The notes below the pieces were generated by a model that did not search any database, was not told the origin of the DNA, and saw nothing but the letters and a program-made list of their open reading frames with translations. 64,000 bases of DNA from contig CM063504.1 in assembly GCA_032207245.1 (NCBI GenBank), forward strand, positions 86,080,710 to 86,144,709. Direction: 5' to 3'. Below, piece by piece: positions 22,770 through 34,069 of this stretch. A program made the translations under genes and the position numbers. Every line of letters begins with the position of its first letter. Positions within the stretch are counted from its first letter, which is position 1. This stretch comes from Pardosa pseudoannulata (lineage: Eukaryota; Arthropoda; Arachnida; Araneae; Lycosidae).

Positions 22770-23400
22770 TATAATTATCTTTGATTTTCATAATTAAAAA
22801 TCTTAAATATAAATAAAATTTTCTGATAAAAACATGTGTTATTGCATAGAATACATTTCTTTTTTTATATAAAATCCGGTAGGATAAATGCATTGTAAAC
22901 GAAGAATGTGGTAAAATCAAGCTATCTCAGTCAGGTCATTAGTTGCGTACGTTATCTTCATGCCACAAAGTAACGTAAAGCCGGCGTATAAAAGGATATC
23001 TTTTTGAATTTACCAAACTGATTTTTTTTCAATTTGATTTTTTTAATTGATTATTGTATTGTTACCGGGAATAAACCTAAGTGCAAAATTTTAGATTTCT
23101 AGCTAGTCAGGAAGATTAAAGTTTCATTACAGAATATCAGCTGACGCACAAGAGAAGTTAAATAAAAGCGATTAAAAAAGGAACAAAACCGTATATGTAT
23201 TTACTGAAACCTAGGATGCTTAAAATTTTTTTTCGAACAAGGTTTTATATAATACACAAACTTATAAAATTCTTGATTCCTGGAAAAATTTACATCCCCT
23301 CTCTAGCTATGCAAGAGCCTTTTGGGGTTTCTTGAATTTTACATAAAAGCAGGATTATGATGAAAAAATTATTATTTCTACATTTATCTTAAATTAATTT
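22770..23400. other. No gene seen; AT-rich sequence
   Basis: Nothing supportable. Confidence 0.4.
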
Positions 23401-23404
23401 CTCG

Positions 23405-23676
23405 GCACAACAGCCCAACTTGGGGGACATCGCCTACGATGCTGACTAATTCCCTTTTCGAGACCAAGGCCCTGGAGAGCGAAGCATATGTCCCAGTAAA
23501 ATAGTCAATCTTACGCGGAACATAACATAGCAATGTAAAGTTCCCAAGCCTGCTTGGTTATCAAATTATCTAGCTACTTAACGGTTGATAACGGAGTGAG
23601 TCAACCTGCCCCAGCCTGAGGATTGAACCCCAGATCTGTGCCGTGGAAGAGCTACTCCAACGCCATTAGGCTTCTT
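23405..23676 (-). mobile_element. tRNA-derived SINE family S2
   Basis: On the minus strand the head reads GAAGCCTAATGGCGTTGG with an A-box-like segment and then GGGGTTCAATCCTC (B box), followed by a roughly 200-bp body that ends 'gttgggctgttgtgccgag'. This differs from S1 throughout. No clear target duplication was found, so the ends are approximate. Confidence 0.55.
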
Positions 23677-23954
23677 CATAACATAGAATACCATTTTACA
23701 ACAATTTATAAAATTATTTTTTCTTTGATTTTCATATAATTGAGTGAGTGGATTAAAATAGTTTTCTCTTTAAGCATTTATTTCTTTTCCTTTTTTTTAT
23801 AGATAAGTCTCAGAGGTAGTAGCTAGAGTTAGCCATTTTTTTTTTAAGGTTTATTGTGCGCCCATACTTAAACTATCAGTCACACATGTTTAAGACTATA
23901 AAAATTAACATTTGCTGCTGAAGCACTTTTCTTTTTATGTGAGATATTTATGTC

Positions 23955-24490
23955 TAGGACATTGATGGGCAATCAAAAACCGGTGGGCTAGCTTCGGCAC
24001 GTCTGAAGGTTCTTTCCGGGGTGCCACAAATTTTAAAGAATACATTTATGAAACATTCTAAATTATAAAAAGAGTAATGAGTATCTACAATTCATGTGTA
24101 GTGCTAATTTTTTCATTTTTCCCCTCAAGTTTAATTATATACATAATGGGGGTTTTATTTCAAACTAGAAAACGTAGATATAAGTGAAGATAATATTTTC
24201 GTTAATTAGAAAAATCAAAATGAACTATAGCTCAGATTTGATAGAATATTTGTTTCAAGTTTCGGCCAGTGCTTTCCTCTTTCGTCACAAGTTCTAATAC
24301 TACTTATTTTATGGATATTTATTTCGGACAGATAGCGCTATTGGGAATAGTGAGGAAATCATTAAAAAAATTGAGTGTTTCTATTGCTCTTTGAGAGTAT
24401 TGTGGATATTCGTAAAATATTTCAACCTTAAGATGTCTACTAAAAAACATGAAGTTGATTCAAAGTATCGTGATCCCAAAAATGAATAAA
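23955..24490 (+). mobile_element. Possible hAT 5' part with transposase N-terminal stub
   Basis: The left side 'cattgatgggcaatc' followed by GC-rich 'accggtgggc' resembles a hAT end of the type seen at 8687-9169. At 24434 an ATG opens MSTKKHEVDSKYRDPKNE and then stops; MSxKKRKVDxECR is the typical start of GTF2IRD2/SCAND3-like hAT transposases. No right end was located. Confidence 0.4.
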
Positions 24491-24499
24491 AGTTGTTAA

Positions 24500-25260
24500 A
24501 ATTTTAGAGTAAATTACACGAGGCTTCTAAATGCTCCTCCTCCTTTTTTTACTTCTTTGAAAACTCTTTACTCATTCCTGCTTTAGTACAATTAAGGTTT
24601 TTGAAAATCCCTTGTATTTTAAATATATAACATATTTGATATTTTTTAAAATGAAAATAAATAAATAATTAGATAGTTTTCTAAAAAAGTGAAAACGGGC
24701 TCAAACTTTAATAAAATTTCTCAATTCCTTTCTTTCTTATTTTAATATTTATATAAAATGAAATGGAAAGTTTAGGAGAAAAACTAATATATTTATATAT
24801 AATTCAACGTATAAAAATGCCTCAAAGGTTAAAAGAAATTGCGTCTGGCAGTTAGCATTTTTTTTAACGATAGACATAAATTGTTTTATTATGCAAGCAA
24901 TTTCGAGTTTAATGCTTTTCCCGCACGCAAGGCTACTGTTATCTCGCGATTCATTCCGAAAAATATAAGTTTCATGTGCTCCCACAGAGAAAGAAATTGC
25001 TTCATAATTCATTAGCGGTATGACTTTTTGCTAAGATTATTCAAGATTTTAGTACATTGAACATCTATATTTTAGAAAAGTATGGATAATTTTTTTACTA
25101 GATAATGTATTTAATGCCGAAAGTATGCAACGTTCAGTACATTTAGTTTTCTTGCATTTAACTCTCGCTCACTTATATAGAAATCAAAGAAAAAAATCCT
25201 TTCGCGAATCGCTATACGTAAAATGATGTTCTAGATTCCATGGAATAATAATGATAATAA
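24500..25260. other. No gene seen; AT-rich sequence
   Basis: Nothing supportable. Confidence 0.4.
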
Positions 25261-25262
25261 TA

Positions 25263-26016
25263 CAGTCTGTATCGGTTATATGGTCAGCTCAGCGGTTCAG
25301 AAAAATCAGACCATATAAGCGGGGTGACCATATGTGCGGAACAATACAACCCTATTGTGCATATATCGTGCATTTTTAATCCATAACAGAACAGCCTTAT
25401 CCACATTCCCATAAGGTGACAAGCTCTTGCGTTTTCTTTCTTGATCACCGATTTCAACTCTTGAGGAGCAAAGTTTGGCAGCTAAAATGTTGTTTAATGT
25501 CGTCCGGGTAATAGAATTTGCTTTGGCGAAAGCAGCCTTTGAAAGATTAGAATTTTTAAATTTTTCAATCATTTCATTTTTGGCAGCAAAGGATAAATTC
25601 TTTCTTTTCGAAGCCATAATTAAAAAAATGAACGTTCTTATTCGTGACGTATGATCTACATGCAACAAAATTTTCCTTTACCTGTTTACTCTCAATTTCA
25701 ACTTAAGCAGGGAGAGATTACTTTAACCAATAAACAGAAGGGAGGGAAATAAAGGCTTGAATTATGGTCATCTCCGATTTCACACTAACTTCTTTAAAAA
25801 AAAAAAAAAAAAACAAAAAAAAAAAAAAAAAAAAAAAAAAAACGGAAACTCGTAGAAAACATGAAACTGACCATAAAAACCGGTAACAAGAAAAAGAAAA
25901 TGACTATATAAGCGGTGCGCTTTAACACATGTTCCCTATTAAGTTATCACTTTAGAAAACTGACCATATAAGAGAGGTGACCTTATAAGCGGGTACCATA
26001 TAACCGGTACTGACTG
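25263..26016 (-). mobile_element. Tigger/pogo transposon, internally deleted
   Basis: 754 bp, flanked by TA at 25261-25262 and 26017-26018. The ends CAGTCTGTATCGGTTATATG and CATATAACCGGTACTGACTG (right end, plus strand) match in 18 of 20 positions as inverted repeats. Subterminal copies of 'gaccatataag' occur near both ends (25310-25320 and 25961-25971). Two A-rich runs at 25795-25842 sit in the interior. It codes for a transposase N-terminus only. Confidence 0.9.
25306..25617 (-). pseudogene. Tigger transposase N-terminal DNA-binding fragment
   Basis: The minus-strand ATG at 25617 opens MASKRKNLSFAAKNEMIEKF, then FAKANSITRTTLNNIL, then VDKAVLLWIKNAR. This is the CENP-B/pogo N-terminal helix-turn-helix (psq-like) followed by the first residues of the second CENP-B-type DNA-binding domain. 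About 80 residues are transposase-like; the last part reads into the terminal inverted repeat, so an internal deletion removed the rest of the DNA-binding region and the whole DDE catalytic domain. I use the ATG at 25617 rather than the upstream one because family members begin at this MA(S/P)KRK motif. Confidence 0.8.
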
Positions 26017-26019
26017 TAA

Positions 26020-26790
26020 TAATAAGCATGATTTTATTAAGTAAAATTCAAGGAGATTCCAAAAAGGCTTGAATAGTTGAGAGGCGGAAGAGATGTCGTA
26101 TTAAATAAAACAGTTAAAACATTTAGATGTTAAATTTTATACTATTATTAATATTTCACAGGGTTATAAATGATGTTTAAAAAAATTATTAGTGAAGAGA
26201 AAAACTCAAAGAAATACAAATACACAACTCTTTCTTTCTTTTCTTTCTTTCTGTATTTTTTTTTTCGATAAATCTGAAACATGAACTTTTCATTAATGTA
26301 TTACATACTGTTTTGGGGAATAAATCAAGTTTGATGCCAGATATGGAGCTTATACATAATTAAAATAAAACTCGGTCACTATGCTTTTTCTGTTTAATTT
26401 GAGATTTTAAAAGTGAAAAACGTGAACAAGCACGAAAAAATACGTTTTGAGTATAGCCAATAAAGTATTAAATTAAAAATATCATGGTTTTAAATTTAAA
26501 AAAAAAAAAAAAAAAAAAAAGAGTTTTGTATAATGAATGAGATTTACTTTGACTCTGATTTCTTCTTATCCATCTAAATAAGTGCTACGTTATTTAAATA
26601 TGGTATAAAGTTATTTGTATAGAAAATATTTATTAATAGTTTTATTTATTAAAGCAAAAAATGTGTCAAAATTTTTACTTTTAAAATCTCAAATTGTAGA
26701 AGAAAAATCTTAGTGTACGATTAACTAACTAACGACGATAAACTAACGTGTATGTGATAGTACATATGTTGATGTTATATGTACGATAAA
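26020..26790. other. No gene seen; AT-rich, A-run at 26498-26520
   Basis: Short CTTT and A runs only. The end (26735-26790) already shows pieces of the next array ('aactaac', 'tacatatgttg'). Confidence 0.4.
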
Positions 26791-26792
26791 CT

Positions 26793-27713
26793 AACATGTA
26801 GAACAGAAGTACATATGTTGGAATAATTGTGTTAGAAAATTAAGACTTAATTTTAAACTACTTTTATTATTAAAATTTGGAGCCTCATATGACCTGAACA
26901 AGAGTTATAAATAGACAGTTTTAATGTCAAAAACAAGTGGAACAGAAGTACATATGTTGAAATAATTGTGTTAAAAAATTAAGACTTAATTTTAAACTAA
27001 TTTTATTATTAAAATTTAGAGCCTCATATGACCTGAACAAGAGTTATAAATAGACAGTTTTAGTGTCAAAAACTAACATGTAAAACAGAAGTACATATGT
27101 TGGAATAATTGTGTTAGAAAATTAAGACTTAATTTTAAACCACTTTTATTATTAAAATTTGGAGCCTCATATGACGTGAACAAGAGTTATAAATAGACAG
27201 TTATAATGTCAAAAACTAACATGTGGAACAGAAGTACATAGGTTGAAATAATTGTGTTAAAAAATTAAGACTTAATTTTAAACTACTTTTATTATTAAAA
27301 TTTGGAGCCTCATATGGCGTGAACAAGAGTTATAAATAGACAGTTATAATGTCAAAAACTAACATGTGGAACAGAAGTACATATGTTGAAATAATTGTGT
27401 TGAAAATTTAAAACTTAATTTTAAACTACTTTTATTATTAAAATTTGGAGTCTCATATGACCTGAACAAGAGTTATAAATAGACAGTTATAATTTCAAAA
27501 ACTAACATGTGGAACAGAAGTACATATGTTGAAATAATTGTGTTAAAAATTTAAAACTTAATTTTAAACTACTTTTATTATTAAAATTTGGAGTCTCATA
27601 TTACGTGAACTAGAGTTATAAATAGACAGTTTTAGTGTCAAAAACTAACATGTGGAACAGAAGTACATTTGTTGCAATAATTGTGTTAAAAAATTAAGAC
27701 TTAATTCAAATAA
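26793..27713. repeat. Satellite array, about 6.4 units of 143 bp
   Basis: The marker 'gaacagaagt' (or a one-base variant) recurs at 26801, 26940, 27083, 27226, 27369, 27512 and 27655, giving one interval of 139 and five of exactly 143. Each unit holds 'ttgtgtta', 'agacttaattttaaact', 'ggagcctcatatgac' and 'gagttataaatagacagtt'. The final unit is cut short. Confidence 0.95.
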
Positions 27714-27714
27714 T

Positions 27715-29185
27715 GGACAGATGATTTATACTTATCTATACCAATTTTTATCGTCCATATAATGCCTATATTTTCCACTTTACTACACTTTCCTAATTAT
27801 TTGTGTTTACATGTTTGAACTGAGTTTTCATATTTCCATTTTGTAGAAATTTGGATCACCGCATCAAAAATTAGCAAATGATATATCTTAACATCAATAT
27901 TGTTTTAAAAGTGTTCGTTGATATCAATTTCTTTTTCGGTATTTATTCCTGAAATTGCTCTTTCTCTCTCTCCCTCCTTTTACCCTCCCACTTCCCCTGA
28001 ACAGAACTATTCTTCTATTATAACTGAAATATTATACCTCATCAGCGTTTATACGTCCTCTGTTTCCTTTTCCTCTTTATCTCCAAAATACACTTTTGCC
28101 CATTTGTCATCATACTGCTCTCCAGCTATCTGCAGTTTTCTTCCAAAAAAAAAAAAAAAAAGTTTTTTTTTTCTTGCTTCATTTGTTTTTCAAAGGTCGG
28201 TTTGAAATACTTTCGAAATATTTTGTATACATAAGTTTTAATGCTGTCGGTCTCATTACTTGAGACACAAAAGCTTTTTTTTTTTGTCTCAATATTACTG
28301 TTTTTTTTTATTTTACTTAAATTCAGTCATCTTGTAATGTTTCCAATTATTTTTTGACCATTAGTATTAAAATAAGCTTCCTCTAATATGGTTTTATCGA
28401 GATTGTTGAAAATATCACACATTTATTTCAGTATCTGTTTGTACATTGATTTTATTCCAAAATGTATCAAAGCATGTTTTAGAATTATTTATTATTTTAA
28501 TGCCATGTGTTCTACTAGTGACTAACATGTCGATGCACTTTTAATAAAAAACGTAATTGACATAGCTTAATATTTTTTTAAATACAGATTATTAAAACTA
28601 TCCCAGAGTTCCATCCACTTGTTAGATTTATATAAAAGTTTCATAAGAAAAGCAATTAGCACTTATTATTTTAAAATGTCTACGCCTTCGTCTCGCTGCT
28701 AATTACAAATGTATGTAGTTTTATACAAAAACTAATTAGTGTTTCTTCAGTATTTTTTCATCCCGACTATTGAAATTACCGCAAACTGGGACTGTTTTTA
28801 AAACAAAATATTTTATAAGAAAGTTACATTTAGCAGATTTTAATAGTTATCTATATTTTAGAACAATCTAGACTGTCTAGCATTACGCCTTTTGCTAAAT
28901 CATATTGCTTCATTTTTATTGGAAACACTATTAGCATTCATTAGTATTATTTTATTCAGATTTATAAAAATGCACATTCCACCCACTTTTCTAAAGTACA
29001 ATGTTGTTCTAAACAGAAAATCATTTAATTTCTTATTATTTTTCATCCTTTTTTTTAAGATTATGCATTGAACCAGTGCTAATAACATGTTTGTATAATT
29101 TTGTTCAAAAGTACAAATATTGTTTGGTATTGCTTTATCCAAACCGATTAAATGCGATTGATCACCTGTAATAATCCCCTATATA
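27715..29185. other. No gene seen; AT-rich, with A/T homopolymers
   Basis: Frame 27918-28205 is CT-rich low-complexity and ends in an A-run (28146-28161). No domain recognised. Confidence 0.4.
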
Positions 29186-29193
29186 ATAATAGC

Positions 29194-29771
29194 AGAGTTA
29201 CCAACGATTCCGGATTCTGCGGAATTATTCCGCATTTTAGCTAATGATTACGAAATTAAGGGGCGTTGCTGCAAAAATTACGGAAAAATCGAAAATTTTG
29301 ATTAAGTAATATGCAATTGTTAAGATTATGTCAAAAATTTAACTGAAAGAAAAATTTAGTTTTTAATTTAAACATCATATTGAAGTTAAAAAAAAAGATT
29401 AGCTTATATGTAATAAAAAAAAATATTTGTCTACATAAAAACGTAACTTTAGGTATACTACATATCTATAACGTTTGTAAATATCATAATCTATAGACGA
29501 AATGTACGAAATGTACAGACCCCTGTATATGTATTACTAAGTTTCGTGAAGGTTATAATTGAAAATTATTTGCTAAGTTTTAAATTCTTAATTTTGAAAA
29601 TTATATATTTTTCATCTGCTGCATTGTAAATTGCTTAAAATTTTTATTTATATTTTTCGTGTTTTTTTTTTTTTTTTTTTTTTTAAATGAGATGGTGAAA
29701 AGTACTGGAGAGGGGGGGGTATGTTCATCAATGCTGATTCCTGATTCCATTGGTTTGAGGTTGGCAACCCT
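29194..29771. mobile_element. hAT-like non-autonomous element
   Basis: Ends AGAGTTACCAAC and (reverse complement) AGGGTTGCCAAC are imperfect inverted repeats of the (C)AGGGTTGCCAAC type widely seen in animal hAT elements. Flanks ataatagc (29186-29193) and gtaatagc (29772-29779) agree at 7 of 8. No coding sequence; a T-run of about 23 lies at 29662-29684. Confidence 0.65.
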
Positions 29772-30089
29772 GTAATAGCCTAAGTTATCTCTCCATATAT
29801 CCTCGAATTATGAAGCGGTTGTACCTGGATTGGATAGAAGTATCCATATTAGATTCTCGATGTGTTGGGGTTCGAAATCCACTCCTTCCCTCCTTTTCTA
29901 GCATTTAATGCCATTATTTCAACCCTTATTTTCCCCGATTAAGAACAGGCGATTTAATTTATCAATTTGTCACATAATAAATAGGTAAAAATAACATTTT
30001 TTCTAGCATTATGACGTCATTCCTTTAACTATCTCATTTAATCATTTCTTATTTTAAATTACTTAAATATCGTCTGCATTGTTTTCGTG

Positions 30090-30562
30090 CGTTTTATCAC
30101 TGAACTTAGATATTACGTAAATAATTTTCTTTTATATTTGGCTTAAATAATAGATTAGGTATGTATGTGATAATTTTTGAATTTAATCGTTGATTATTTT
30201 TCGTTGCAATGAAAATTTTACTACCGGTATTAACATTAAATTCTATCTACCTCCAGGGTGTAGTATAATTGATAGTTTCACTCCTTGTTTTTCCCTTAAT
30301 TACTGTGAAAAAAATGGAAGAACATTACAATAATTTCGACTTAGCTAAGAAAATTTTGAATTATCTTTCTAAAAGAATTCAACGTGATTCTAAACTTCAT
30401 TCACAGTATTGAGAGACTTTAGAGATACACAAATTATTGAGAGTGTACCAGAAATTATCAGCCAAAAAACAAACCATTTTTTTATCAGCCTCATACGGTA
30501 CTTTATAATTCTAGAAATTAAAAAGTTTTACTGATCCCGTCATTTGACGGGCTATATGCTAG
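30090..30562 (+). mobile_element. Short non-autonomous Helitron, copy 1
   Basis: The 3' end has the hairpin CCCGTCA-TT-TGACGGG (30536-30551), then eight bases and a terminal CTAG (30559-30562) followed by T. This is the canonical Helitron 3' arrangement. The sequence aligns back to about 30090 with the inverted copy at 40074-40540 (shared words 'actgaacttagatattacgt' and 'tttatatttggcttaaataa'). The true 5' TC start is not placed. Confidence 0.82.
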
Positions 30563-30564
30563 TA

Positions 30565-31015
30565 CTCATATAATCTCTATATTTTACAAGTTTCATACAT
30601 CTATCAAAATATTCTGTTGGAATAAGATAAAATAAACGTGTACTTCTTAATTGATATTTTCCTGCTTTAAATATTAAAGAAGAAAATTTAATAAGTCTTA
30701 CTCATATGTGATGAGATTATAACCGTATCGGTAGGGCGTTACCACTTCATACCGAGTCTGCAGGCACAGGTATACCGAGATTTGAGCGAGGAGTGCAGCT
30801 CTTAATCATTCTGGTAAGGCGGACATGTTTTTAAAATATCGTTAAGTTATGGAGTAAAAAAAAAAAAAATAAGAAAGTTGCGTAAAAAAGAATCACTGGG
30901 CGATATCTCAAATGCTTCCACATGGACAAAATTTATGATGTTATCAACTATCTGAATAATTTCAGAACTGCAGATTCCTATCAGCATGAATTTTGCGAAT
31001 TCTTTAGTGTCTTTT
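30565..31015. other. No gene seen
   Basis: AT-rich, with a mildly GC-rich part at 30720-30820 that I do not recognise. Confidence 0.4.
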
Positions 31016-31016
31016 A

Positions 31017-31122
31017 ATGAATTCGTGGATTCGAATCCTACTGATGACATGGATGGTCGTAGCCTTTCAGAATATGCTTTAAGCCCTCGTGTAGCAAAAT
31101 AGTAGACCGTAGCTCTTCAACC
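31017..31122 (+). mobile_element. SINE S1 fragment, eroded
   Basis: Starts at the B-box region (gaattcgtggattcgaatcc), continues through 'catggatggtcgtagcc' and 'aagccctcgtgtagc' to 'agtagaccgtagct'. The A box is lost and there is an internal deletion. Confidence 0.8.
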
Positions 31123-31124
31123 AA

Positions 31125-31734
31125 TCAATCTTTAAGAACCGATTATTTTTAAAATTTTTTTAAACTTTTCCGCAGTATTTTGTCTCTAATTTAATAAAGA
31201 AATGTTTAGGTAGCAATAAAATATGATTCAAAGCAAATCTAGAAATCTCTTTTGAACGGTCGAACTTTATATGTATTTTTTCCCTTTTACAATAACTACT
31301 CTACAGGGAATATCCCACCATTTGAGTCATTTTTCCTCATTCTTGATCACAGATATGCAAGGCAGACCTAGACAGACAAAACAATTTTTCGTATTTGGCA
31401 TTATGTTAGGCAGAACGTTACCGATTATTTTTGTATCATAGAAATGAAAACTAAAATTGTTTTCCATTTGCCTTTTAATGTTTAGTTGATCTTTGTTGAT
31501 TTAACAGGCTGTGGATCAATTTAATTTAATTGGTTTCCTCCAATATAATTCGTTAAAGATTATTTTTAGCGAAATTTTTAATATTCTCTTTTAATTACAT
31601 GACTGTTAAGCATACTTAACAATTAACTGTAGATACATTTTGTGACATTTAACACTTTCTTAACAGTTTGGATATAGAGAATCACTGGATAGAAGAAACA
31701 ATATCTTTGGTACTTTGAAGTTCCTTATAATGTG
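31125..31734. other. No gene seen; AT-rich sequence
   Basis: Nothing supportable. Confidence 0.4.
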
Positions 31735-32204
31735 GTTCGATTGTATAGTAGGTAGTAATCGTTCGATTATATAAGTAGTAATCGTTTGATTGTATAGTAG
31801 GTAGTAATCGTTCGATTGTATAGTAGGTAGTAAGCGTTCGATTTTATAGTAGGTAGTAATCGTTCGATTATATAGTAGGTATTAAGCGTCCAATTATATA
31901 ATAGGTAGTACGCGTCCGATTGTATAATAGGTAGTAATCGTTCGATTGTATAGTAGGTAGTAATCGTTCGATTGTATAGTAGGTAGTAATCGTTCGATTG
32001 TATAGTAGGTAGTAATCTTTCGATTGTATAGTAGCTAGTAACCGTTCGATTGTATAGTAGGTAGTAACCGTTCGATAGGATAGTAGGTAGTAATCGTTCG
32101 ATTGTATAGTAAATAGTAATCGTTCGATTGTATAGGAGGTAGTAAGCGTGCGATTGTATAGTAGGTAGTAATCGTTTGATTGTATCGTAGGTAGTAAGCT
32201 TTCG
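31735..32204. repeat. Minisatellite, about 18 units of 26 bp
   Basis: Unit consensus TAGTAGGTAGTAATCGTTCG followed by ATTGTA. Variants swap AATCG for AAGCG or AACCG. On the minus strand units avoid stops in two frames, yielding YYLLYNRTITT-type peptides with a 26-residue period; a frame that stays open follows from the unit sequence and does not show coding. Confidence 0.95.
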
Positions 32205-32959
32205 TATGCAATTTGAAACATTTTATATTTTGATCAAATCGGTAAAGTCTGCACCAAGGAATCGTCGAAATTCGTTTGCTAAATATTCTTGGCCTTAATT
32301 TTAATAAAATCTGAACTGTAACGCAAATTATTTTTTCTCTAATATTGAACAGAACTTCTAGAAAAGTTTTTGAAATATTTTTTCTTAACGCAGAAACACG
32401 TTTAGCAAATAAATCAATACTATTTGCGTGGAAAGAGAATTTGTTTTCATAAAAATACGTATTATTCAAAAACACCTATTATTTTTTCGTTGGAAGTGAA
32501 GAATATTTTTCCAATATCCTTAAAAGCAGAAGTAAAAGCAAATATAAATATAATATACAGGGTGAGTCTGGGAGATATGGACTTCGTTTTTAAGTTTTGC
32601 TATATTCTAATTATGTATGGCAATATTGTTGAAAAAATAGTATGATATTGAGGAGATATAGTCTGACAATATCATTCAGTATAACTATGAAAGACATACA
32701 AGCCAATATTTTCAAAATCAATAAAATATGCAACCTGTCTAAGCTGGGTCAATTTTATCTCGATTAATATGATTCCGTGTTGTTATTCAAAATGTGCTCT
32801 ATTTATATGCAATGATATTTATTCATTTTTAGACATTAAATTATTATAATAATTCCTAAAAAATAATAAGATATTACAATATCGTAACATATGTATAATT
32901 AGAAAATTTACAGACAACTTTAATAGAATTAGTTTCTTACACAATTCAGGCGCACTTTG

Positions 32960-32960
<1 letters not shown>
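32205..32960. other. No gene seen; AT-rich sequence
   Basis: Nothing supportable. Confidence 0.4.
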
Positions 32961-32962
<2 letters not shown>

Positions 32963-33027
<65 letters not shown>

Positions 33028-33050
33028 CTTATATTTACACACACATACCC

Positions 33051-33100
<50 letters not shown>
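32963..33100. repeat. (TA)n microsatellites, two blocks
   Basis: TA runs at about 32963-33023 and 33062-33100, separated by 'acacacatacccatacatac'. Confidence 0.95.
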
Positions 33101-33112
33101 GTGTATATATTA

Positions 33113-33595
<483 letters not shown>

Positions 33596-33767
33596 TAAAA
33601 TTATTAATTTAGTGGTTTGAGAGCAAAAGAAACGCAGCGCACTGTTTTAATGCAGATGCATGAATCTTTAATAACTTATAAAAACACTTAACCCATTAGG
33701 ATTGAGTAAGAGAGAGAGAGTCTTGAGAACGGGTTGCTGTACGTCGCTGGTTAGGGCTTCTTTATTA

Positions 33768-34063
33768 TGAAGCCTCCAAACTATGGCCAATTGTTCACCA
33801 CTTCCTGATGGTGACCTTGAACGATGATTCATGGGTCGCATCCACACGCTAGGCCACTAAATGAGCCGAGCGCATTGATTCGTCCATAGGGCCTACTGCG
33901 CACTTTAGTTGCGCATCTGGCTGCCTTTGATCTTTGGAAAAAGCCGCTTCCGAAGCCATCATCCGCCAAGGCCATTTTATCGTCTTCCACTGTCGACCTC
34001 GATAGCCATACCCGCTACATACGGTGGTAATGGCTTGCAGTGGACCATAGTGTGGAGGGGCCT
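33768..34063 (-). mobile_element. MITE family M1, copy C
   Basis: 296 bp. TIR cores at 33773-33786 (CCTCCAAACTATGG, one change) and 34045-34058. TTA flanks at 33765-33767 and 34064-34066. A minus-strand frame (33849-34133) reads through most of the element; the same frame is open in copy D. Confidence 0.88.
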
Positions 34064-34069
34064 TTAGAG

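Noticed and set aside
26793..27713. CRISPR-like array
   Set aside because: The whole 143-bp unit is repeated with no unique spacers, and the sequence is eukaryotic.
31735..32204. CRISPR-like array of 26-bp repeats
   Set aside because: Repeats are contiguous without spacers; it is a minisatellite.
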